Shown one piece after another: positions 1 to 7,860 of a DNA stretch of 64,000 nucleotides. A program made the translations under genes and the position numbers. The stretch's first letter is position 1, and every line of letters begins with the position of its first letter. The notes below the pieces were generated by a model. The model was given only the letters and a program-made list of their open reading frames with translations. It had not been told where the DNA came from and did not search any database. Origin of the DNA: CAWEQO01 sp963811225 (GTDB lineage: Bacteria; Chloroflexota; Anaerolineae; Anaerolineales; Anaerolineaceae). Location of the stretch: assembly GCA_963811225.1 (NCBI GenBank), contig CAWEQO010000002.1, positions 434,001-498,000 on the forward strand, in the 5' to 3' direction.

Positions 1-66
1 CCCGGAGGTGGGGATTGGATGTGGCGGGAGGGGGGTCCGGCAGCCAGGAGCCGGGCGGCCTGATCC

Positions 67-741
67 CTAATCGCCCTGCTCGGCTTCATCGCCGACTTCG
101 AGGACGCGGATGCCGAGCAGGTTGACGATTTGGGCGGCCTGGAAGGGGGCGATGATGGCGCCCTGGAGGGAGTCGATGCCGACCTGAACCTTGTCGATGG
201 CGGCGGTGCGCAGGTCGACGCCCTGGAGCCGGGTTTCACGCAGGTCGGCGCCGGTCAGGTCGCAGTGGTCGAAGACGACCTTCTCGAGGTTTGCGCCGGT
301 GAAGACTGCGCCGCGCAGGTTGCACTGCTCGAAGCGGGCGGGCTTGAAGGCCACCAGGGCGAAGTTGGCCGCCTCCAGCAGGCACTCTTGGAAGAGCACG
401 TCCTCAAAGCTGGATTCGAGCCACTGCGAGCCGAGCATGCGGCAGCCGGTGAAGGTCACCCGGCGCAGGCGGGCCTTCTCGATGGCAGCGGCGGAGAGCT
501 CACAGCGCTCCAGCCAGGTGTCCATCAGGCGCAGTCCGGGCAGGCGGGTGTTGAGCAGGGTGACCTGGCGCAGGTGGGCCTGCTCGAAGACGAGCTGCTC
601 GGCGCGCTGATCGCTGAAGTCGGCCGCGGAGAGCAGCAGATCAGCATAGAACTCGTGGGAGGTGAGCGCCGCGAGGGTCTGCTCTGCGAGCAGGCGCGGG
701 AGTTTGGGGGCTTTCAGCCCGTGTTTCGAGCGGGGTCGCAT
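67..741 (-). CDS. Pentapeptide-repeat protein
   Basis: The 224-residue product carries A(D/N)Lxx-type five-residue repeats, clearest in the C-terminal half (for example CNLRGAVFTGANLEKVVF and CDLTGADLRETRLQGVDL), which fold as a right-handed beta-helix in this family. There is no signal peptide or membrane segment, so it is probably cytosolic. The start at 741 has AGGAG nearby upstream. It is divergent from the MerR-type regulator at 992. The family is structurally recognisable but functionally diverse (some members mimic DNA and protect gyrase), and nothing here fixes a role. Confidence 0.8.
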   Translation of the reverse strand: MRPRSKHGLKAPKLPRLLAEQTLAALTSHEFYADLLLSAADFSDQRAEQLVFEQAHLRQVTLLNTRLPGLRLMDTWLERCELSAAAIEKARLRRVTFTGCRMLGSQWLESSFEDVLFQECLLEAANFALVAFKPARFEQCNLRGAVFTGANLEKVVFDHCDLTGADLRETRLQGVDLRTAAIDKVQVGIDSLQGAIIAPFQAAQIVNLLGIRVLEVGDEAEQGD

Positions 742-939
742 GCGAGTAACTCCTTAGTGGGAAGCTGGATGGCGGGCCGGATCAGCGCCAGCGAGACCAG
801 GTTGGCGACCAGGACCTGCGGGATCCGTTCGGCTGGGAACATGGGCGGCTCCAGAGGACGGCAGGGTGATTGCGGTTCCAGTATAAAGGATAAAGGAGGC
901 GGATGCCAGGAAACTGCTGCAGACAGACCGATTTACCCC

Positions 940-970
940 TTGACATTAACGTTACGTCATATCTTATACT
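940..970 (+). promoter_or_regulatory. MerR-type promoter with 19-bp spacer and operator dyad
   Basis: A consensus -35 TTGACA (940-945) and -10 TATACT (965-970) are separated by 19 bp, the overlong spacer typical of MerR-regulated promoters. The spacer holds a dyad: TGAC at 941-944 with GTCA at 956-959 around TAACGTTA (947-954). It lies directly before the MerR/TipAS gene, so autoregulation is the natural inference. Confidence 0.75.
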
Positions 971-991
971 GGGACGCGTGAGGTGATCGGC

Positions 992-1735
992 ATGAGATAC
1001 ACCGTCAAACAGCTGGCGAAGCTGGCAGGGGTCAGCGCGCGCACCCTGCACTACTATGATGAGATCGGCCTGTTAAAGCCGGAAACGGTCGGCGAGAACG
1101 GCTACCGCTATTACAGCCGGGCGGACTTGCTGCGCTTGCAGCAGATCCTGTTCTACAAAGAGCTGGATTTCAGCCTGAAGGAGATCGGTGCGATGCTGGG
1201 CCGGGCGGACTTCGATCTGCGCGAGGCCCTGGCGGGCCACCGTGCGGCCTTGCAGCAGCGGGTCGAGCGGCTGCTGCGGCTGGTGGAGACGGTCGATCGC
1301 ACTTTGAACCACCTGGAAGGAAGGTATGAGATGGACGACAAACAGATCTTCGGCGGTTGGACCGAAGAGAAGCAGAAAGGCTACGAGGAAGAGATCCGCC
1401 AGCGCTACGGCGACAAGGCCTTTAACGGCGTGATCGATTGGAACCGCTACACCCCCGAGCAGAAAGAGGTGATCCAGGCCGAGAGCCGGGCCATCTATCA
1501 GGGCCTGGGGCAGGCGATGGAGCAGGGGCCCGAAAGCCAGGCGGTGCAGGCGCTGATCGCCCGCTGGCACAATCACCTGCGCTACTTCTACGAGCCGTCG
1601 CTGGAGCGCCTGCGCGGCCTGGGCGAGATGTACACCGAGGATGAGCGCTTCCGCCAGAACTTCGAGCAGGTCCGCCCGGGGCTGGCGGCGTTTATGAAGG
1701 AGGCGATCGAGGTCTACGTAAAAGGCAAAGAGTAG
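992..1735 (+). CDS. MerR family transcriptional regulator with TipAS-type ligand domain
   Basis: About 247 residues. Residues 1-75 form a MerR winged helix-turn-helix (YTVKQLAKLAGVSARTLHYY, then DEIGLLKP and YRYY), followed by a coiled-coil dimerisation helix. From about residue 115 there is an all-helical TipAS-like domain (Trp-rich, with WHNHLRYFYEPS), which in relatives such as TipAL, Mta and SkgA binds drugs. I chose ATG 992 because GAGGTG at 980-985 is a well-spaced ribosome-binding site; the upstream in-frame GTG at 983 lies inside that site. The gene stands alone behind its own MerR-style promoter. Which ligand it senses cannot be told; the divergent pentapeptide gene is a possible target. 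Confidence 0.9.
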   Translation: MRYTVKQLAKLAGVSARTLHYYDEIGLLKPETVGENGYRYYSRADLLRLQQILFYKELDFSLKEIGAMLGRADFDLREALAGHRAALQQRVERLLRLVETVDRTLNHLEGRYEMDDKQIFGGWTEEKQKGYEEEIRQRYGDKAFNGVIDWNRYTPEQKEVIQAESRAIYQGLGQAMEQGPESQAVQALIARWHNHLRYFYEPSLERLRGLGEMYTEDERFRQNFEQVRPGLAAFMKEAIEVYVKGKE

Positions 1736-1805
1736 AGCGTAGACAACACAGAACAGGTAGAGCGCGCCTGCGCGCGCTCTACCTGTTCTGTGTTGTCTAC
1801 GCTCT
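1734..1805. terminator. 34-bp perfect hairpin between convergent genes
   Basis: Arms 1734-1767 and 1772-1805 are perfect reverse complements (34 bp) around a 4-nt loop. It starts at the MerR stop codon and ends just before the stop of the convergent flavoprotein gene, so it probably terminates transcription from both sides. It is far longer than an ordinary intrinsic terminator. Confidence 0.8.
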
Positions 1806-1810
1806 TTCCT

Positions 1811-3094
1811 TTAAGGCAGGGGGGCGTTATCCGCCAGGGCCTCGGTGAGGGGGATGCCCCAGGTGGGCGGAGCGCCGCCGGTGCGGAAGTAGAGCTCTTT
1901 GAAGGCCATCTTCATGGCGTAGAACGAGGCGCCCATCTTGAAGACGCTGGTATCGCCGCCGAACCACTCAGTGGAGTGGATGTAGAAACCCTTCTGGTCG
2001 CCCATGTCGCCGAAGCAGACGATCTCGGGCGAGAAGACGGCAGTGGCCTCCTCTTCCGGGATCAGGCCCAGGTCGAAAGCGATCTGCTTGCTGACCAGGT
2101 CGGCCTGCATATGACCCAGCCCACCCAGCTTGGGCACGGTCAGGGCCGCGCAGTCGCCAACGGCGAAGACCTCGGGGTAATCGGGCACGCGCATCTGGCC
2201 GTCGGTGACGATGAAGCCAGGCTCATCGGTGATGGGCAGGGACTTGAGCAAATCAAGCGGCACCCAATCGGGCATGACGATCGTCATCTCGGCCTCGCGG
2301 CTGTCGCCGTTGGCAAACTCGACGCCGCCTGCACGGATGCGGGCGATGTCCTCGACGTTGTTGAGGTAGTGGAAGCCCATCTTGCCGGCCAGGTCGAGGA
2401 ACTCGTGGACGATGGTCTCACCGGCGTCCTCAGCAATCATCTCGCCCGGAGTGAAGAAGGTGATCTTGTCGGGGCCGCCGAGGCTGTGGTCCTTCAGCCA
2501 GGTTGCCATCGACAGGCCGACCTCCAGCACGGGGCCCTCGCAAGCGGCAGCGGTCATGGGCAGCCAGGGCGGCTTGCCGCGGGTGCCCTGGTGGAAGCGG
2601 GCCGAGCCAATGACGATGGGCCCTCCTTTGTAGCCGCCGTCGTTGAGGTAGGCGCGCATGCGGTTGGCATAGTAGGTGTCCGAAACGGTGAAGCCGTGCT
2701 CGCCGAAGCCGGGGATTTGATCGTAGGCCAGCTGCGAACCCAAGGCGAGGACCAGGTAGTCGTAATCGGCGCTCTCGACGGCTGCGCCGGGGCGCTCGTT
2801 CGGCAAGTAGGCGACCTGCTTCTTGTCGAGGTCGATGTCTTTGACTTCAGCCTGGATGAAGTCGATGTCGTGGTGCGCCAGCGTGTCGATGACGGGCATG
2901 TGCAGCGAGAGGGCCGGGTTACGGTCCTCGAAGACGGTCATGGGGATGTTGGGAATGAAGAGCAGGTAGGATTTACGGTCGATGACCGTGATACGGGCGT
3001 GCTCGCCGACCTCCTTACGGATGAAGCGGGCGGCGGTCAGCCCAGCGAAGTTAGAGCCAAGAATCAAAATATGGGGTTGGATATGGTTATCCAT
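1811..3094 (-). CDS. NAD(P)/FAD-dependent oxidoreductase, sulfide:quinone oxidoreductase-like
   Basis: 427 residues, the usual length for this family. An N-terminal Rossmann motif (ILILGSNFAGLTAA, residues 9-22) binds FAD; LVLALGS (114-120) and the C-terminal FAD motif VFAVGDCAAL (309-318) are typical of the SQR/NDH-2 flavoprotein superfamily. Cys185 in ACEGP and Cys360 in VCFGDMGD sit where SQRs keep their redox cysteines, so oxidation of sulfide or a related sulfur species to quinone at the membrane is the best guess. NDH-2 or another disulfide reductase is the alternative. A 113-bp perfect palindrome lies just upstream. Confidence 0.75.
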   Translation of the reverse strand: MDNHIQPHILILGSNFAGLTAARFIRKEVGEHARITVIDRKSYLLFIPNIPMTVFEDRNPALSLHMPVIDTLAHHDIDFIQAEVKDIDLDKKQVAYLPNERPGAAVESADYDYLVLALGSQLAYDQIPGFGEHGFTVSDTYYANRMRAYLNDGGYKGGPIVIGSARFHQGTRGKPPWLPMTAAACEGPVLEVGLSMATWLKDHSLGGPDKITFFTPGEMIAEDAGETIVHEFLDLAGKMGFHYLNNVEDIARIRAGGVEFANGDSREAEMTIVMPDWVPLDLLKSLPITDEPGFIVTDGQMRVPDYPEVFAVGDCAALTVPKLGGLGHMQADLVSKQIAFDLGLIPEEEATAVFSPEIVCFGDMGDQKGFYIHSTEWFGGDTSVFKMGASFYAMKMAFKELYFRTGGAPPTWGIPLTEALADNAPLP

Positions 3095-3138
3095 CGATAC
3101 TCCTTTCTCCCCCTGCTTCTATTATAAATGTTTCGGAG

Positions 3139-3251
3139 GCAGGAAAGAAGAGCACAGCCCCGCAAAGGGCGCTTCGCGAAGAACTGAGGGCAGCTTCTGC
3201 CCTCAGTTCTTCGCGAAGCGCCCTTTGCGGGGCTGTGCTCTTCTTTCCTGC
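3139..3251. terminator. 55-bp perfect palindrome with 3-nt loop
   Basis: Arms 3139-3193 and 3197-3251 are exact reverse complements over 55 bp, with only CTT between them. It lies between two genes read leftwards, immediately after the lipoprotein stop codon (3253), so it can serve as that gene's terminator. Each arm contains GCTTCGCGA, the core also found in the repeats at 4099, 5367 and 49141. Palindromes this long and this tight are usually unstable in bacteria. Confidence 0.85.
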
Positions 3252-3252
3252 T

Positions 3253-3870
3253 CTATTCGCCCGGGTTCCACTCGACGGTGCGGACCATGGCCATGGTGGT
3301 GTCCTGGCAGAGGGGCATGACCTCTCCATCGGTGGCGGCGGCGGCGAGCACGTAGCTGCCGTTTTCGAGGTCAACGGCGACGACCTGCATCTGCTGGCCG
3401 GTGGGGAGGACCATGGGCTCTTCGAGGGCAGCGGCCATGTTGCCTTTGATGCGCATGGTGGTGTGGCTCACGTCGGTTTCGGGGGCGTTGCCCTGCACAA
3501 CCAGGGTGATCAGGTTGTCGGCGGACGGCATTTCGCCCTGGACGATCCCGGCAAAGGTGGGGTCGGAGGTTTTCATCTGGGCGACTTCCTCGGCGCTCCA
3601 CTGAGCAATACCGATGATGGCGTAGCAAAATTGGCCGTCGGGGGTGACGCTTTGGATGTCTTCGGCGTTGACCAGGGTCACCGACATATCCGAGCTTTCC
3701 ACGATGCTCCAGCCGTTGGGGTATTGAATGCTGAATTTGGCGTCAGACGAGGAATATGTCTGCTCAAGGGGAATCGGGGGAGCCTGATTGCAAGCGGTCA
3801 GCGAGGCAAGCGCCAGCGAAAGGATGGCGAGCAGGAATATAACACGCAAACGCCTCTGAGATAATTCCAT
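3253..3870 (-). CDS. Putative lipoprotein of unknown function
   Basis: 205 residues. A positively charged start and hydrophobic stretch end in the lipobox LTAC (Cys27), so export and lipid anchoring are likely. The mature part begins with FSIQYPNGWSI, a beta-rich pattern common in PsbP-like extracytoplasmic domains of Chloroflexota and Cyanobacteria. AAGGAG lies upstream of the ATG. I cannot assign a function. The 55-bp palindrome follows the stop codon. Confidence 0.7.
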   Translation of the reverse strand: MELSQRRLRVIFLLAILSLALASLTACNQAPPIPLEQTYSSSDAKFSIQYPNGWSIVESSDMSVTLVNAEDIQSVTPDGQFCYAIIGIAQWSAEEVAQMKTSDPTFAGIVQGEMPSADNLITLVVQGNAPETDVSHTTMRIKGNMAAALEEPMVLPTGQQMQVVAVDLENGSYVLAAAATDGEVMPLCQDTTMAMVRTVEWNPGE

Positions 3871-4231
3871 GGTTTCTCCTTCTAAACCTCTTTCTGTTGG
3901 ATGTTGTTATCCCCCTTGAAACCGATTGGGCACGTTTCTCAGAGGGAGAAGCCGATCTAGGATCGTTATTGCTCTTGTCTGTGCGGGTGTACGTTGATTG
4001 TACCCCACTTTCGGATTACGATTTTAATCATTTTTAGATGATGTTGGAGGGTGAAGGCGTAGAAACATGGCTTGGGCGGTGCAGTTGGGGATGGTCGCGC
4101 AACCCCAGGCCGCCCTTACAGGGTGCTTCGCGAGGATGTCTGGGGCTACGGGAGGGGCGGAGAAGGTATTGGAGGATCAGGAAACTGAGGTAAACTTAGG
4201 GTATCCTTCTCTTAGAACAGGAATTCCATCC
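3871..4231. other. Intergenic region between divergent genes
   Basis: 361 bp between the lipoprotein (leftward) and the PLD-like gene (rightward). A possible leftward -10 (TACAAT on the minus strand) is at 4002-3997. The region holds one single-armed copy of the GCTTCGCGAGGATG repeat at 4099-4150. An open frame from 4067 runs through it into the PLD gene, but lacks a credible start and crosses the repeat. Confidence 0.5.
4099..4150. repeat. GCTTCGCGAGGATG-family repeat, single copy
   Basis: 52 bp with the pattern CCCCAGGCCGCCC, TTACAGGGTG, CTTCGCGAGGATG, TCTGGGGCTACG; the ends CCCCAG and CTGGGG are complementary. Related copies are the two arms at 5367-5500 and the sequence at 49141-49192. 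Confidence 0.7.
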
Positions 4232-5356
4232 ATGAGCCCACGCCGAACCTCACGCCGAAACCAAATGACGCCCGGAACCGCGGTCATTGTGTTGTTGATC
4301 GCGCTCGCTTTTTACGCTTACGATGCCTTGTCGCAGCCGCAGGAGCCGCCGCCGAATGCGGTGGTGACTGCGCAGGCGCTCACGCCAGCGCCCGGACAGG
4401 CGAGCGCTTCGCCGTTCGTGCTGTACTTTACCGATCCGTTTGCAGCCGGGGCGGAGCAGCACATGGGTGGGCCGGACAAGGCGGTTGAAGCCGCCTTCGA
4501 TGGCGCGCAGAAGAGCATCGATATCGCGATCTACAATTTCAACCTGGAGAACCTGGGCCAGGCGCTGCTGAACGCGCAGGAGCGGGGCGTGCGGGTGCGG
4601 ATGGTGATGGAGTCGGATGCGATGGATGGCGACGTGCCGCAAGAGCTGATGGATGCGGGCATCCCGATCATCGGCGACCGGCGCGAGGCCCTGATGCATA
4701 ACAAATTCATAGTTATCGACGGCGTGCAGCTGTGGGCCGGTTCGCTCAACCTGACCAAGACGGGCACGTACAACGACTACAATCAGATGGTGCGGGTCAA
4801 CAGCACCCGGCTGGCGCAGGATTACACCACCGAGTTCGAAGAGATGTTTGTCGATGATGCGTTCGGTCCGAGCAGCCCGGCGGATACTCCTTATCCCAAC
4901 GTGACCGTGGACGGTATCCCGGTGCAGGTGTACTTCTCGCCGGAGGATGGGGTGGCGCAGCATCTGGTGGAACTGGTGAACAGCGCCCAAAAGAGCGTGC
5001 ATTTCCTGGCCTACTCGTTCACCGCGGATGACATCGCCGCAGCCATGCTGGCGCGGGCCAGGGCGGGCGTGGACGTGCGCGGAGTGTTCGAGCTGGCGCA
5101 GGTGAAGTCGAACAAGGGTACGGAGTTCCCCAACCTGCAGCGGGCCGGGCTCGACGTCCGCGAGGATACGCTGCCCGGGCAGATGCACATGAAGGTGATC
5201 ATCGTCGACGGGCAGGTGGTGAGCTTCGGATCGTACAATTTCAGCGCGAGCGCCGAGAACAGCAACGACGAGAACGTGATGATTGTTGAGGATGCCGGGC
5301 TGGCGCAGCAGTTCGAGCAGGAGTTTGAGAGGATCTATGCGGAGAGTGGGGAGTAG
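4232..5356 (+). CDS. Phospholipase D-like nuclease, membrane-anchored
   Basis: 374 residues from ATG 4232. Residues 14-31 are one hydrophobic signal-anchor segment. Two HKD motifs follow: HNKFIVIDG (His156, Lys158) and HMKVIIVDG (His319, Lys321), each trailed by Ser/Asn-rich GSLNLT or GSYNFS. This bipartite arrangement is the full active site of the PLD superfamily (Nuc-type endonucleases, cardiolipin synthases, phospholipases). Absence of further membrane segments argues for an exported or anchored nuclease or phosphodiesterase rather than cardiolipin synthase. I rejected the longer frame from 4067 because it crosses a repeat. A long hairpin follows the stop. Confidence 0.85.
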   Translation: MSPRRTSRRNQMTPGTAVIVLLIALAFYAYDALSQPQEPPPNAVVTAQALTPAPGQASASPFVLYFTDPFAAGAEQHMGGPDKAVEAAFDGAQKSIDIAIYNFNLENLGQALLNAQERGVRVRMVMESDAMDGDVPQELMDAGIPIIGDRREALMHNKFIVIDGVQLWAGSLNLTKTGTYNDYNQMVRVNSTRLAQDYTTEFEEMFVDDAFGPSSPADTPYPNVTVDGIPVQVYFSPEDGVAQHLVELVNSAQKSVHFLAYSFTADDIAAAMLARARAGVDVRGVFELAQVKSNKGTEFPNLQRAGLDVREDTLPGQMHMKVIIVDGQVVSFGSYNFSASAENSNDENVMIVEDAGLAQQFEQEFERIYAESGE

Positions 5357-5366
5357 GGGGGCCATC

Positions 5367-5500
5367 CTCGCGTAGCCCCAGTCATCCTCGCGAAGCACCC
5401 TGTATGGGCTGACTGGGGCTACGCGAGCGACGTGCTGAAAGCACATAACCCCAGTCAGCCCATACAGGGTGCTTCGCGAGGATGACTGGGGCTACGCGAG
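5367..5500. repeat. 52-bp inverted repeat of the GCTTCGCGAGGATG family
   Basis: Arms 5367-5418 and 5449-5500 are perfect complements. The 30-nt loop carries a small hairpin (GTGCT, GAA, AGCAC). The sequence GGCTACGCGAGCGACG occurs both in the loop and after the right arm, so the unit also contains a direct repeat. It follows the PLD gene stop (5356) and could terminate it. Confidence 0.8.
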
Positions 5501-5632
5501 CGACGAGCAGGCGATTTTTATGCCCGGTGGTGTTCGCCAATCGTGCCGGCTGCTCTCTGCTCTCATAAACCCAAAAGTGTGTACAATAAGATAGATCGTA
5601 GAGTTTCCCAACTTACCCATCGAGGTGTCGAC

Positions 5633-7126
5633 TTGTCACTGGTACTCAGCATCCTGATCGTACTCTTTGTCGTCGCGCTGTTCCTGGCGGCTTTCGTTTT
5701 GCTGCGCACGCTGACCTTTGCCCGACCTTACGCGGCGGTGGAGCCGGTGGAGCTGCCAGAAGTCGACCCGGAGGTGATCGCGGGGCATCTGGCGGAGGCG
5801 CTGCGCTGCCAGACGGTGATGTCGGAGAACGGCACGCCGCTGGATCCGCGGGCATTCAAGGAACTGCACAAGACGCTCGAAAAGACCTACCCGCGCCTGC
5901 ACGCCAGCTTGCGGCGACACACGATTGGCGGCTACAGCCTGGTGTACACCTGGGTTGGAAAGGATCCTCAACTTGCCCCGGTGCTGTTCATGGCGCATCT
6001 GGACGTGGTCCCGGCCGACCCGGCCAGCCTGCAAGAGTGGGAACACCAGCCCTTTAGCGGCGACGTGGCGGATGGGTACGTGTGGGGACGGGGGGCGCTG
6101 GACCTTAAGAACCAGGTGATCGCGATCATGGAGGCGACCGAGGCGCTGCTGCGACAGGGCTTCCAGCCGGAGCGGACCATCTTCCTGGCCTTCGGGCAGG
6201 ACGAGGAGGTCAGCGGCCTGCAGGGAGCCAAGAAGATCGCCAGCGCGCTGGAAGAGAAGGGGGTACACCTGGAGGCGGTGCTGGACGAGGGCGGCTTTGT
6301 GATGGAAGACAGCCTGCCGGGTGTGACGCAGCCGGTGGCGCTGATCGGCACGGCTGAAAAGGGCTACCTGACGCTGGAATTGAGCGTCGAGGGGGCGGGA
6401 GGGCATTCCAGCACTCCGCCGGAAAGCTCGTCGATTGGCATCCTGGCACGCGCGCTGACCCGCCTGGAACGCGCTTCGATGCCGGTCAGGCTGGACTTTG
6501 TGCGCAATATGTTCCGCGAGATTGGCCCGGCGAACTCTTTCAGCCTGCAGATGGCGCTGGCGAACACCTGGCTGCTCGGCGGATTGGTGCGGCGCAGGCT
6601 GTTGGCGCAGCCGCAGACCGCCGCCAGCGTGCAGACCACCAAGGCGGTCACGATGATCCAGGGAGGCATCAAGGACAACGTGCTGCCGCGCAAGACGCGC
6701 GCCCGGGTGAACTACCGACTGCTGCCCGGCGACAGCATCGCCTCCGTATGCGAAACGACCCGAAAGACGCTGAAGGACCCGCGGGTGAAGCTGGAAGCGC
6801 TGGACTTCAGCGCCACCGAAGCCTCCCCGGTCTCACCCTCGGATACGGGCGTTTATCGAGAACTTGTGCGCACCATCCGCGAGCTGTTTGGGAACATCCC
6901 CGTTTCGCCTTATCTGGTCATCGGGCAGACCGATGCCCGGTATTACGCTTCAATTTGCGAACACGTCTACCGCTTTTCACCCGTTATGGCACAACCGGAA
7001 GATTTAAGCCGGATCCACGGCGTCAACGAACGCATCTCCGTTGCTGCGCTGGCGACCATGGTGCAGTTTTACATGCGCCTGATGAACAATTGGGCGGGTG
7101 CAGACGAATCAGAAATCGAGCAGTAA
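5633..7126 (+). CDS. M20 family metallopeptidase (PM20D1/carboxypeptidase-S-like) with N-terminal membrane anchor
   Basis: About 497 residues. The N-terminus is one long hydrophobic helix (LVLSILIVLFVVALFLAAFVL). The catalytic core shows the M20 di-zinc ligands in order: AHLDVVPAD, GRGALDLKNQ (bridging Asp) and GQDEEVSG (catalytic Glu pair), then a dimerisation domain (GAGGHSSTPP) and a late His near the end (SRIHGVNERI). It probably hydrolyses N-acyl amino acids or dipeptides at the membrane. I chose TTG 5633 because GAGGTG lies at 5622-5627 and a likely -10 (TACAAT, 5582-5587) sits downstream of the upstream in-frame GTG at 5543. The next gene starts 12 bp after the stop. Confidence 0.88.
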   Translation: MSLVLSILIVLFVVALFLAAFVLLRTLTFARPYAAVEPVELPEVDPEVIAGHLAEALRCQTVMSENGTPLDPRAFKELHKTLEKTYPRLHASLRRHTIGGYSLVYTWVGKDPQLAPVLFMAHLDVVPADPASLQEWEHQPFSGDVADGYVWGRGALDLKNQVIAIMEATEALLRQGFQPERTIFLAFGQDEEVSGLQGAKKIASALEEKGVHLEAVLDEGGFVMEDSLPGVTQPVALIGTAEKGYLTLELSVEGAGGHSSTPPESSSIGILARALTRLERASMPVRLDFVRNMFREIGPANSFSLQMALANTWLLGGLVRRRLLAQPQTAASVQTTKAVTMIQGGIKDNVLPRKTRARVNYRLLPGDSIASVCETTRKTLKDPRVKLEALDFSATEASPVSPSDTGVYRELVRTIRELFGNIPVSPYLVIGQTDARYYASICEHVYRFSPVMAQPEDLSRIHGVNERISVAALATMVQFYMRLMNNWAGADESEIEQ

Positions 7127-7138
7127 TCGGGAGCCGCT

Positions 7139-7770
7139 ATGCCTGATCGTTGGGCGGTTCAACCCCGGATTGTCGTTCTGCTTATATTGTTCATTGGTCT
7201 TGGCTGCGGCACGGGCGAAGCAATCGAGAGTATTTCATCCAACGCGCTTCCCACCTCACACTCTACCCAACGTATACCCCCTATCCCATCCCAACCCAGG
7301 CTATCCCACTAACCTCGGAGCCGTGCAATCCACCGGACGTGCAGCCGGGGGTGGGACAGGAGCGAGTGCAGGTGTACTTCCACTGCGGCGGGAACCTGGC
7401 GCCGGTGGCCCGGCTGGCGCCTGCGGGCAGCACCGAGGTGCAGCTGAGTGTAGCGCTGATGAACCTGCTGGCAGGGCCGACCGACGACGAGCGCAGGATG
7501 GGCTTCAACTCGACGTTTTCGAGCAGCACCGCGGGCAGCTTGCAGTCGGTGTCGGTGAGCGTGGACGGGCAGGCGGTGTGCAGCTTCCAAGATTTCTCGG
7601 GGGCGGCGCAAGAGGCGACCTCGCCGGAGGGGATGCGCCGGATGCTGAACGAGATACGGGCGACCGTCTTCCAGTTCTCTGAGTTACAGCTGGTGTTTCT
7701 GCAGTTCGATAACGACTGCGAGCGTTTTTGGTCCTGGCTGGGGGCGGGCTGCACGCCAATCTACCGGTAG
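7139..7770 (+). pseudogene. GerMN-domain lipoprotein, reading frame broken
   Basis: ATG 7139, with GGGAG just upstream, opens a frame with a hydrophobic signal ending in LFIGLGCGTG, but it stops at about 7310. The GerMN domain (PF10646, known from spore-germination GerM and bacterial lipoproteins) continues in another frame: VQVYFHCGGN, then ALMNLLAGPTDDER and VSVDGQAVCSF. The total length is 3n+2, so the two parts join if one base is missing (or two are extra) around 7255-7290, in the Thr/Pro-rich linker. It follows the M20 peptidase by 12 bp and is probably co-transcribed. It may be a real lesion or a sequence error. Confidence 0.6.
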
Positions 7771-7844
7771 GAGGGCGGAGCAGGGAGCAAAAACAATTTC
7801 GTACGGCCCTTGCAAATGTGACAGACCACGCTCTTTCTTCAGGT

Positions 7845-7860
7845 TATAATCCCACCTGTG
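7845..7860 (+). promoter_or_regulatory. -10 element abutting a GTG start (leaderless)
   Basis: TATAAT at 7845-7850 places transcription start at about 7857, one base before GTG 7858. No ribosome-binding site can fit. Confidence 0.6.

Noticed and set aside
714..842. Small minus-strand ORF (42 codons) overlapping the pentapeptide gene start
   Set aside because: No ribosome-binding site, overlaps a well-supported gene by 28 bp and has no recognisable product.
1790..3127. Long plus-strand frame opposite the flavoprotein
   Set aside because: A shadow frame of a GC-rich gene; it has no domain and its sense partner has clear FAD motifs.
7098..7682. Alternative plus-strand frame over the GerMN gene
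   Set aside because: Low-complexity Gly/Ala/Arg product, while the GerMN domain is in another frame.
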